A stretch of 64,000 nt of DNA, taken from IMG/VR virus record IMGVR_UViG_3300049489_001336, positions 1 to 64,000 of that record; one strand, 5' to 3'. The translations under genes were made by a program, and so were the position numbers. This DNA is from a virus. This document shows positions 58,619 to 64,000 of this stretch, piece after piece. Under the pieces are notes generated by a model that made no database searches, had not been told where the DNA came from, and was given only the letters and a program-made list of their open reading frames with translations. Within the stretch, counting starts at the first letter, position 1. Each line of letters opens with the position of its first letter.

Positions 58619-60371
58619 ATGGCATAAATACGACGCAGGGCGCGCAGTACCCGAACCCCTGCGCCAGGCCGCGAGTACCGTAAAAGAAATAAATGATACG
58701 CTTGAGACTGTTTTTGGAACAATAAAAGAAGCGCTGGAAATTGCGCGGCTACTGGCGTCAAACCTAGCAAACAATCCTGTAGAAGCGGCGTTACGAGAAG
58801 CCCTTGAACAGATTCAGCAATACATAGACGATTTGATCGGGGGGACCACTGCCCACGCCATCATGATCCCCATCCAAAAACAGCATTACGGGATCGGGGA
58901 ACCTATCCCCGCAGACGCCACAGATCGTCTATCCCTTACGCCATCTTTCGATCAATTGGCTCAAGACGGAAGTTACTCTCAACGGGTAATTAAGGATATC
59001 ACCCCAGAGACTATTTCTTTTATCAACACCTCCGTCACATCATTAGGAGGTAACCGTGGATATTGGCGCGCTCTCGTGCTCTCTCTTTACGATGAAGGTG
59101 ACTTTGCAAGGCCCGACTTTCCCAACAACTTTGCTGTTACGGGTGCTTGTGTAATTTTTGGCTCTAAACAGTTAGCGGATTTGTATAAAATCATCGCGCT
59201 TCTTACCAAATGGATTCGTCTTGGCTTTAGAGCCGATATGGGAGCGCGCAGTCAGCCTATTCCCAGCACGCTTAAGGCTACGACAATACCCATTCCAACG
59301 GAAGGGCGCATAGGTGTCCAACTTGATTGGACCCCCATCCCACCCGTAATAACCAAAGCACTATTTAGCTCCGAACGGATGTTCGTTCGTGAGATTTTCA
59401 TAGTCAGATCGACAGACCCTCTGTTACGCGAACGTTTTGGTTGGGGTCAAGTTTTCACAGAAGAACCCGAAGCCAGCGGCCTGCCCGTTAGCGCTGACGG
59501 ACGCACCCGCGTAATCGCGCGACTTCCCAATGATGGATTAATCGCACGTTACGTAGATAAAGATACAAGTCTAAAAGTTGACACGTCGTACTACTACGCA
59601 CTAGCGCTGCGTTACGGCATCGGCTCCGACATTAAAACGCTGCTCATCCAACCTATGACGGAGTTTTCCAACGTAGTTTGGGTTCACTACATGGCGCGTC
59701 CAAACACGACACGTTTGAGCGAGCCACCTGACTGGTTTGCTACACCTTCGTTAATTCAGTTATTTCCCATCATCCAAAGCTTTGTAAATATCATAAAACT
59801 CTACGTAAACGGCGCAATAAACCGCACTCTATCTAACAACGGAATTGTTGCGCTCATCACGCAAACAATAAACCAAATTGAATCCCTTATAGCACAAGCC
59901 GCTGAAGTTAAAAAAGACCTCGATGCTTTAGAACAAATTTTACGTTCATTGTCAGGCTTAGATGGGCTAGGTATTTACGCAACGACGTTCGACGTAACCA
60001 CAGGGGGCATGCAAGCGTGGGTGGGTAAGCTTGCTCAACAGTTTTCTGATAGCACGGATACGTCGCGACCTCCGTTTGACCGTGGGGATGAATTCACTGC
60101 GGGATTTGTTATTGTGGCGGGGGCTCCTAGGCTTCCCGATCTCGCTAAAATTAGAGCGTTACTTAAACTTCTGTTCGGCGATGGCAGTGACGAAGAAACT
60201 ATCAAACTGCGAACTGCTTTAGACGTATTTACAGACCCTGAAGGTCCTTCGAAATTTACCTTCGATAATCAAATGCAAGCAACGCGTGTCTCTGATGATG
60301 CCGCCGGAGAAGGTAAACCCGTAGTTTTCGATGAAACCATGACGCCAGCGGAGCGCGACGCAAACTGTTAA
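58611..60371 (+). CDS. Large tail/baseplate structural protein
   Basis: 586 aa, with GAGG about 8 nt before the ATG. Helical N-terminus (residues 15-85), then beta-rich domains (LKATTIPIPTEGRIGVQLDW; MFVREIFIVRSTDPLLRERF; SYYYALALRYGIGSD) that look like Ig/FnIII folds, a long coiled helix (NQIESLIAQAAEVKKDLDAL) and a final mixed domain. Between spike and other tail genes, so a baseplate or tail-fibre-attachment protein is likely. No enzymatic motif. Confidence 0.65.
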   Translation: MAKWHKYDAGRAVPEPLRQAASTVKEINDTLETVFGTIKEALEIARLLASNLANNPVEAALREALEQIQQYIDDLIGGTTAHAIMIPIQKQHYGIGEPIPADATDRLSLTPSFDQLAQDGSYSQRVIKDITPETISFINTSVTSLGGNRGYWRALVLSLYDEGDFARPDFPNNFAVTGACVIFGSKQLADLYKIIALLTKWIRLGFRADMGARSQPIPSTLKATTIPIPTEGRIGVQLDWTPIPPVITKALFSSERMFVREIFIVRSTDPLLRERFGWGQVFTEEPEASGLPVSADGRTRVIARLPNDGLIARYVDKDTSLKVDTSYYYALALRYGIGSDIKTLLIQPMTEFSNVVWVHYMARPNTTRLSEPPDWFATPSLIQLFPIIQSFVNIIKLYVNGAINRTLSNNGIVALITQTINQIESLIAQAAEVKKDLDALEQILRSLSGLDGLGIYATTFDVTTGGMQAWVGKLAQQFSDSTDTSRPPFDRGDEFTAGFVIVAGAPRLPDLAKIRALLKLLFGDGSDEETIKLRTALDVFTDPEGPSKFTFDNQMQATRVSDDAAGEGKPVVFDETMTPAERDANC

Positions 60372-60394
60372 CAGAAAACAAAATGAACTAAAAT
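60365..60394 (+). promoter_or_regulatory. Promoter-like sequence before the 60413 gene
   Basis: CTGTTA (60365-60370), 18-bp spacer, TAAAAT (60389-60394), followed by SD AAGGAG and the ATG at 60413. The -35 overlaps the stop codon of the upstream gene. Confidence 0.45.
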
Positions 60395-60412
60395 ACGACT
60401 CAAGGAGAACCA

Positions 60413-60802
60413 ATGGCTACTCTCACGGTTTCGGCAACACTTACGTACGGTGACACAACCCCTGATGGCGCTGTGCCCTCTCGTGAGCCGTTGACTTTCT
60501 CTCTTTCTTACACAGAGAGCTCTTGTAAGACGGTCCAAATTCCGGCCAACACTACCGACTTTTCTATTGAGCTCGATACAGTAAGCGCGCCGAAATTCCT
60601 TTTCGCCAAAGCGCTTGACACCGATGTCACCGTAAAATTATCCGATGGGGTAGTCGTAACACCAACGCCTACGTCTTTGGCCGCTGCGAGTGGTTGGATC
60701 ATGCTGGCGAACCCCAATGGTCAAGCCATTAAAGAGTTGCTTGTAACTACGCCAGTATCTCCCGCTTCAGGCGCGCGCGTCAAAGTGTTAGCCTTCGAGT
60801 GA
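60413..60802 (+). CDS. Small beta-rich virion protein
   Basis: 129 aa, SD AAGGAG 6 nt upstream. All-beta pattern (TLTVSATLTYGDTTPDG; FSIELDTVSAPKFLFAKAL; PASGARVKVLAFE). Probably a small tail or decoration protein. Overlaps the next start (TGATG). Confidence 0.65.
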   Translation: MATLTVSATLTYGDTTPDGAVPSREPLTFSLSYTESSCKTVQIPANTTDFSIELDTVSAPKFLFAKALDTDVTVKLSDGVVVTPTPTSLAAASGWIMLANPNGQAIKELLVTTPVSPASGARVKVLAFE

Positions 60803-61098
60803 TGGAGAACATCCTACCAGTACTGCTGCAGCAGGGCTCGCTCGGTATCGTTGCGAGCATATTTATTTACTTATACTTAAATGAACGTAACAAAAATCAA
60901 GAGCTGCAGAACAAAATAAGTACTACGTACGAACATCATTACCGTAAGCTAGATGAAGTCCGCCAAGCCCAAATCGAGCGTGAGCAAGAAGTAGCGCAAA
61001 CGCTCGAAGCCTACGGTAAAGGGGTAGTTGAAGCCGTTCGGCACACTACGGCGGTCGCTGACGAGTTGCGGAGGCTGCACCATGAGCAACGACCATAA
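60802..61098 (+). CDS. Small membrane/coiled-coil protein (inner-spanin- or holin-like)
   Basis: 98 aa from ATG 60802; the GTG at 60799 is an alternative. One membrane helix (GIVASIFIYLYLN, residues 14-26) then a long coiled coil (ERNKNQELQNKISTTYEHHY ... QIEREQEVAQTLEAYG). This layout matches i-spanins and some holins of Gram-negative phages, but no outer-membrane partner with a lipobox is seen next to it, so the role remains open. Confidence 0.6.
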   Translation: MENILPVLLQQGSLGIVASIFIYLYLNERNKNQELQNKISTTYEHHYRKLDEVRQAQIEREQEVAQTLEAYGKGVVEAVRHTTAVADELRRLHHEQRP

Positions 61099-61399
61099 CG
61101 ACCAAGCAGGACGTTCTTCGTCCTCTCTTGAGCTCACCAATAAAAAGCTTGCAGCTACGCAAGTGCGTATGATCAACAAAGAACTCACAGAGCTCAAGAA
61201 GCGTACGTCCACTGCAGAAGAAAAGCCACAGTGTGCCCCGATGGAATCGGACAAAACGGGGCAATTTGTATTGCTGCCTCTCAAAGCCTGTAAGAATGAA
61301 AAAATTGAAGAAGCGTACAAAGAGGCAAAAGAAGTGAGTGACAGTTCTCCGCCTGCTCAAGAATCTAAAAAAAGAAAAAAATGGTATTTGTTTAGCTGA
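61082..61399 (+). CDS. Small charged hypothetical protein
   Basis: 105 aa from ATG 61082 (MSNDHNDQAGRSSSS); the frame open upstream is a shadow of the membrane-protein gene. Overlaps that gene by 17 nt, which is where an o-spanin would be, but it has no signal peptide or lipobox. Polar and helical with a basic end (ESKKRKKWYLFS). Function unknown. Confidence 0.6.
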   Translation: MSNDHNDQAGRSSSSLELTNKKLAATQVRMINKELTELKKRTSTAEEKPQCAPMESDKTGQFVLLPLKACKNEKIEEAYKEAKEVSDSSPPAQESKKRKKWYLFS

Positions 61400-61691
61400 T
61401 TGTCCCTGTGCCCGTTCCTGTGCCTCCTAACGTCTTGTTCGCGGTAGGCGCTAGGGTTGCTGTAAAAGGCGTAACGGGGTCTCGCTGAAGCCCTGCATCC
61501 GACGTAGTGACTGTCGTTGTAGTTGTGACATTTACTGCGACTTCGGCATTCGCTTTGAAATAAGTAACCACAGCCTCAGCTAGAGCATCTGTAAATTTAC
61601 GCAAATCAGGGCGTGCCGCTTTTCCGGGCTTAAACGTCTCCTTTAATTGCTCGTAAATCGCATCAGATAAGCCCTCAGTAGATAAAGCCAT
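61392..61691 (-). CDS. Small hypothetical protein, Thr/Gly-rich C-terminus
   Basis: 99 aa. N-terminal 55 residues are helical (LSDAIYEQLKETFKPGK; FTDALAEAVVTYFKANA), followed by a Thr-rich strand region and TLGGTGTGTGTIS. Such proteins often accompany phage tail or head genes. Convergent with and overlapping the previous gene by 8 nt. Confidence 0.65.
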   Translation of the reverse strand: MALSTEGLSDAIYEQLKETFKPGKAARPDLRKFTDALAEAVVTYFKANAEVAVNVTTTTTVTTSDAGLQRDPVTPFTATLAPTANKTLGGTGTGTGTIS

Positions 61692-61700
61692 GGTTGCTAC

Positions 61701-61970
61701 TCACTTACTTTTGGGATTATACATCGATACTTGCGAATCTTTTTTCTCAGCCGGCCGATTATGCGTGTGCACATACCCTGCTTTAAGACGCTTAGAGCCA
61801 GGGTAGTCCACGACTATGGTAGTCGGGAAAGACCACGTACTAGGTAACTTTTTAAAGGCATCCGAAGCGCCACATGCAGGACATTGCTCGGGCTTGCCTT
61901 CCACACCCTCTACGTAATCGTCAAACGTATGCGCACATGCGGCACATTCAAAATCGTAGTGTTTGAGCAT
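61701..61970 (-). CDS. FmdB-like zinc ribbon protein
   Basis: 89 aa from ATG 61970 (MLKHYDFECAACAHTFDD), with AGGTG 6 nt upstream; the GTG at 61979 is rejected. Zinc ribbon ECAAC ... QCPAC followed by GASDAFKKLPS is the signature of small FmdB-type regulatory zinc ribbons, common in phages. The C-terminal half is basic and disordered. Possibly a regulator. Confidence 0.75.
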   Translation of the reverse strand: MLKHYDFECAACAHTFDDYVEGVEGKPEQCPACGASDAFKKLPSTWSFPTTIVVDYPGSKRLKAGYVHTHNRPAEKKDSQVSMYNPKSK

Positions 61971-62014
61971 CGCTAACACCTAAAAAAGAAGCCCTCCATA
62001 GAGGGCTCGTTATT

Positions 62015-62407
62015 TCACTTGTTACGTCGCATTGACACGTCAGGGCCGTCGTTATCGTCCATCGGCGACTCATCGTCAAACCGATCCTCGCGAGAATCAA
62101 AATCTCTTTGACGTTCTTCGCGAACAGCGAGGTACTTGTCTCCAATTTCCCGCAACAACTCCGCAGCGTCGCTGACGTTGTAAATGTTGAGGTACGGGTT
62201 TACCTCAATGATTTGACCATTTTCATCAAATTTCACGGTGCCCAATTTGAATGAGTACTTCGGCACCTGCAACGGAAGTTCATTGACTTCACAAACCACA
62301 TTTCCACGAACTTTCTTTTCGACGGGACGCCATGCCGGCGGCTTACGCGCCTGCATCGGAAACCGAGGCTTTCCAGAGAATTTATTAGGTCCACGTTTAG
62401 GGTACAT
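62015..62407 (-). CDS. Hypothetical protein downstream of tRNA-Lys
   Basis: 130 aa from ATG 62407 (MYPKRGPNKFSGK), which has GGAG 9-10 nt upstream. The ATG at 62443 lacks an SD, and reading further up enters the tRNA. Basic N-terminus, a central small domain (YSFKLGTVKFDENGQIIEVN), a helix, and a strongly charged tail. No family recognised. Confidence 0.65.
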   Translation of the reverse strand: MYPKRGPNKFSGKPRFPMQARKPPAWRPVEKKVRGNVVCEVNELPLQVPKYSFKLGTVKFDENGQIIEVNPYLNIYNVSDAAELLREIGDKYLAVREERQRDFDSREDRFDDESPMDDNDGPDVSMRRNK

Positions 62408-62466
62408 TATAGGGCGCTCCACGATTATTTTACGTTGTAACATGTTGAATAAACTTTTAAGTTGCC

Positions 62467-62541
62467 TGGTGGGTTCGACGGGAATTGAACCCGTAATGCT
62501 CCGGTTAAAAGCCGGGTGCCTTACCATTAGGCCACGAACCC
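62467..62541 (-). tRNA. tRNA-Lys (anticodon UUU)
   Basis: Cloverleaf on the minus strand: acceptor GGGTTCG/CGAACCC, D stem GCCT/AGGC, anticodon loop CTTTTAA with anticodon TTT, T arm ACGGG-TTCAATT-CCCGT, discriminator A and encoded CCA. One mismatch closes the top of the anticodon stem. Confidence 0.95.
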
Positions 62542-62551
62542 CAAGGATTCC

Positions 62552-62953
62552 ATGCAGCACGAAACCCTCAAAAAACCTGCGTGTACAGAGTATGTACTAC
62601 GACATCTCTATTACATTGAAGACGCGTTAATACGCAATCAATTTCTAGAAGCACTTAACTATACAGGAGATGCACTCGCTAAGGTGCAAAACGAAATTGA
62701 TTGGTGCTATCGCACCGATGTAACGTTGCCTTTCATCTTAGAGTACCTGTTATTGCTGTCAGACACTCTACAGAAACTACAACATCTTATGCCATCGTAC
62801 AGGAAAGAGCAAGTGCCTTTGCTGATCAATGTGATACGAGACACGCGTCATTTAGTAGAGAAAGTGACTGCAAATCAGGCGCAATACGAAGAGCCTGACA
62901 GGTATATCGATGTACTAGAAAGCGAGCACCGCGCTACCATATATCAAAAGTAG
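62552..62953 (+). CDS. Hypothetical helical protein
   Basis: 133 aa, SD AAGGA 4 nt before the ATG at 62552, starting right next to the tRNA-Lys 5-prime end on the opposite strand. All-helical pattern (RHLYYIEDALIRNQFLEAL; FILEYLLLLSDTLQKLQHLM). Its end overlaps the convergent 62934 gene by 20 nt. No family recognised. Confidence 0.7.
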   Translation: MQHETLKKPACTEYVLRHLYYIEDALIRNQFLEALNYTGDALAKVQNEIDWCYRTDVTLPFILEYLLLLSDTLQKLQHLMPSYRKEQVPLLINVIRDTRHLVEKVTANQAQYEEPDRYIDVLESEHRATIYQK

Positions 62954-63413
62954 CCGCTATTAAACAGGCAATCGGGGTATGTTTAGGCCACACGTAATTG
63001 TACTGCGGAAATGCGTGTAAATCCAACCCTAATGGACCCGTATTAAATAAGGGCCCGTAGTGTTTAGGATCTTTGTACAAAAGGGAACAGCGATGCGAGT
63101 AATGGAACATTTCGTCGCCTAACCAACTAGGAACGCTATCTTCCGTTAAAGCACGTGCTCTTAAGTCAGAATCTAAAGACATATTGTGCTTATAACCACG
63201 ACGAATCCATTCAGCACAAATCGCATCGTAATAAATAACAAGTCCATAGGCACACCCTCGCCACATAGTGACTGCAGGATGCTTTGACCAGGAGCTCTTT
63301 GTATACATCGCACGAAGAATTTGTTTACACTCGACGCGTTGTTTACCTAGGCGTTGTCTATCTAAGAGCTTTGCGGTTTCTTCGTAACTAGCGACAGGTA
63401 AAAAAGTTTGCAT
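62934..63413 (-). CDS. Pyrimidine dimer DNA glycosylase-like protein (MSMEG_6728 type)
   Basis: 159 aa. The N-terminus MQTFLPVASYEETAKLLD, then RQRLGKQRVECKQIL, W-x2-HPAVTMWRG and EWIRRGYKHN, match the MSMEG_6728-like family related to pyrimidine dimer DNA glycosylases. A role in repair of UV damage is likely by family. The ATG is only 4 nt from the discriminator base of the split tRNA on the same strand and has no SD, so initiation is unusual. Confidence 0.7.
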   Translation of the reverse strand: MQTFLPVASYEETAKLLDRQRLGKQRVECKQILRAMYTKSSWSKHPAVTMWRGCAYGLVIYYDAICAEWIRRGYKHNMSLDSDLRARALTEDSVPSWLGDEMFHYSHRCSLLYKDPKHYGPLFNTGPLGLDLHAFPQYNYVWPKHTPIACLIAATFDIW

Positions 63414-63417
63414 GCGG

Positions 63418-63457
63418 TGGGCTAGGCAGGACTCGAACCTGCAACGTTCCGGTTCCC
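63418..63457 (-). tRNA. 3-prime exon of an intron-interrupted tRNA
   Basis: Minus strand: 3-prime side of the anticodon stem CCGGA (63448-63452), variable loop ACGTT, T arm GCAGG-TTCGAGT-CCTGC (63426-63442), 3-prime acceptor strand CTAGCCC (63419-63425), discriminator A (63418); CCA is not encoded (CCG follows). No matching 5-prime half (GGGCTAG) occurs within the window upstream; instead a group I intron core follows. The amino acid cannot be read because the anticodon may lie in the missing exon. Confidence 0.7.
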
Positions 63458-64000
63458 ATTACGTACTGTTTCCAGTACTAGGTCGACTATCTCATCATCC
63501 TATTTACTAGGATGCAGGGCGCTAAATCCGGTAATTAAGAGGACTCAACCTCTCCGGTAGTCTGTGCACCTTTCCAAGGTGTACCTTGGACTTGGCTCAG
63601 GGTTCTCATAACAAATCGTACTTGCGTGCCCATCTACGTACCGCATTACACGTGACGCCATACTTACGCCCGATAGCAGCCCACGATAATGTTGCTATAT
63701 CCTGCTCTAGCGTTTGCTTAGAAGGTAACGGTACTTTCCGTTTCCCTCCTTTGATTGCATGACAAGCTTTAGAGCAAAAAGTAGTCTGCTTAGGTTTTAA
63801 TACCGCGTCACACACAGCACAGTACGTATTTCGACTTGCGTTAGAATTCCCTGAATTCACCCTGTTCACACCTAGATTTTGCAATCCAGGGGCACCATTC
63901 CTAAGCCAGTTGTGCAACTTTGTGTGTTGCGTCTTCTCAAGAACGAGCAAATTCTTGTGACTGTTATCTGCACGATCACCGTTCAAATGATGAACATCTT
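63458..64000 (-). ncRNA. Group I intron, 3-prime part
   Basis: On the minus strand, downstream of the HNH gene: a hairpin CCAAGG/CCTTGG (63574-63589), an R-like element CACAGACTACCGG (63554-63569 region), a P8-like hairpin AGAGG/CCTCT (63538-63553), another stem CATCCTA/TAGGATG (63496-63514), an S-like element AGATAGTCGACC (63481-63496 region), and a P9 hairpin GTACTG-GAAA-CAGTAC (63463-63478). P7 forms between 63558-63562 and 63485-63489. The splice site lies near 63454-63457. The 5-prime part and exon 1 lie beyond 64000. Confidence 0.72.
63606..64000 (-). CDS. HNH homing endonuclease in the intron (partial, N-terminus missing)
   Basis: Open from the right edge to the stop at 63606, 131 codons visible. 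The first residues are DVHHLNGDRADNSHKNLL and then TQHTKLHNW, an HNH motif. A cysteine pair follows (CAVCDAV ... FCSKACH), and the C-terminus has a helix-turn-helix (TLEQDIATLSWAAIGRKYG; AVRRWARKYDLL), typical of DNA-binding tails of intron endonucleases. It would cut intronless tRNA alleles and spread the intron. Confidence 0.88.
   Translation of the reverse strand, partial: DVHHLNGDRADNSHKNLLVLEKTQHTKLHNWLRNGAPGLQNLGVNRVNSGNSNASRNTYCAVCDAVLKPKQTTFCSKACHAIKGGKRKVPLPSKQTLEQDIATLSWAAIGRKYGVTCNAVRRWARKYDLL

Noticed and set aside
62467-62560. N-terminal extension of the 62015 gene through the tRNA
   Set aside because: The sequence is a clear tRNA-Lys; the protein starts downstream of it.
1-64000. 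CRISPR array, reverse transcriptase/DGR, integrase or attachment site
   Set aside because: I looked for regularly spaced repeats, YxDD-type reverse transcriptase motifs and tyrosine or serine integrase motifs and found none; nothing in this window supports a temperate lifestyle.

Overview
The window is a continuous stretch of a large, contractile-tailed (myovirus-type) double-stranded DNA phage. The main evidence is a terminase large subunit, portal, HK97-type prohead protease, scaffold-like proteins, major capsid protein, a 909-residue tail sheath, a tube-like protein and a baseplate spike. It also holds a family A DNA polymerase, a primase-helicase and a phage-encoded multisubunit RNA polymerase. 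No bacterial chromosomal genes flank it, so the host cannot be named. AGGAG-type ribosome binding sites and sigma70-like promoters point to a bacterial host. Genes are tightly packed, often with 1-20 nt overlaps, and several starts are clearly internal to the longest ORF.

Layout. 1-1856: the start of a P-loop ATPase gene running off the left edge, then terL on the + strand. 1976-16983: an almost entirely minus-strand replication module with UDG-like/DNA polymerase fusion, CHC2/TOPRIM primase-helicase, two RecB/Cas4-like PD-(D/E)XK nucleases, a putative ssDNA-binding protein, ParB, an SNF2 helicase and small hypotheticals. One sigma70-family gene sits in it on the + strand (10690-11403). 17054-54086: a plus-strand virion module (one minus-strand gene at 19310-20035): portal, RNA polymerase beta fused to the N-terminal part of beta-prime (20145-24536), three small genes including a holin-like one, the C-terminal part of beta-prime (25385-27190), large capsid-associated proteins, protease, scaffold-like genes, capsid, connector/neck genes, appendage genes, a patatin phospholipase, sheath and tube. 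54147-55253: a lone TnpB on the minus strand. 55312-61399: spike and other tail genes, with a minus-strand group of small membrane and zinc-ribbon proteins (56813-58347) in between. 61392-64000: small genes, a tRNA-Lys(UUU), a pyrimidine-dimer-glycosylase-like gene, and the 3-prime exon of a second tRNA interrupted by a group I intron carrying an HNH homing endonuclease that continues past the right edge.

How it may work together. The phage brings its own transcription catalysis (split/fused beta and beta-prime) and its own sigma70-like factor. I find a set of promoter-like sequences in front of virion genes: TTGxxx, 17 bp, TA(T/A)xAT with normal leaders, plus a variant with an 18-bp spacer and the -10 box only 5-8 nt from the ATG, including in front of the RNA polymerase gene itself. 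Proteins encoded around the capsid operon share a dispersed tripeptide K-(T/I)-A, much rarer in the replication proteins, and four or five small proteins share an N-terminal G..AL.KLG motif. These are the observations I consider least explained by known phage biology. All functional calls come from motif reading alone; no database search was possible.
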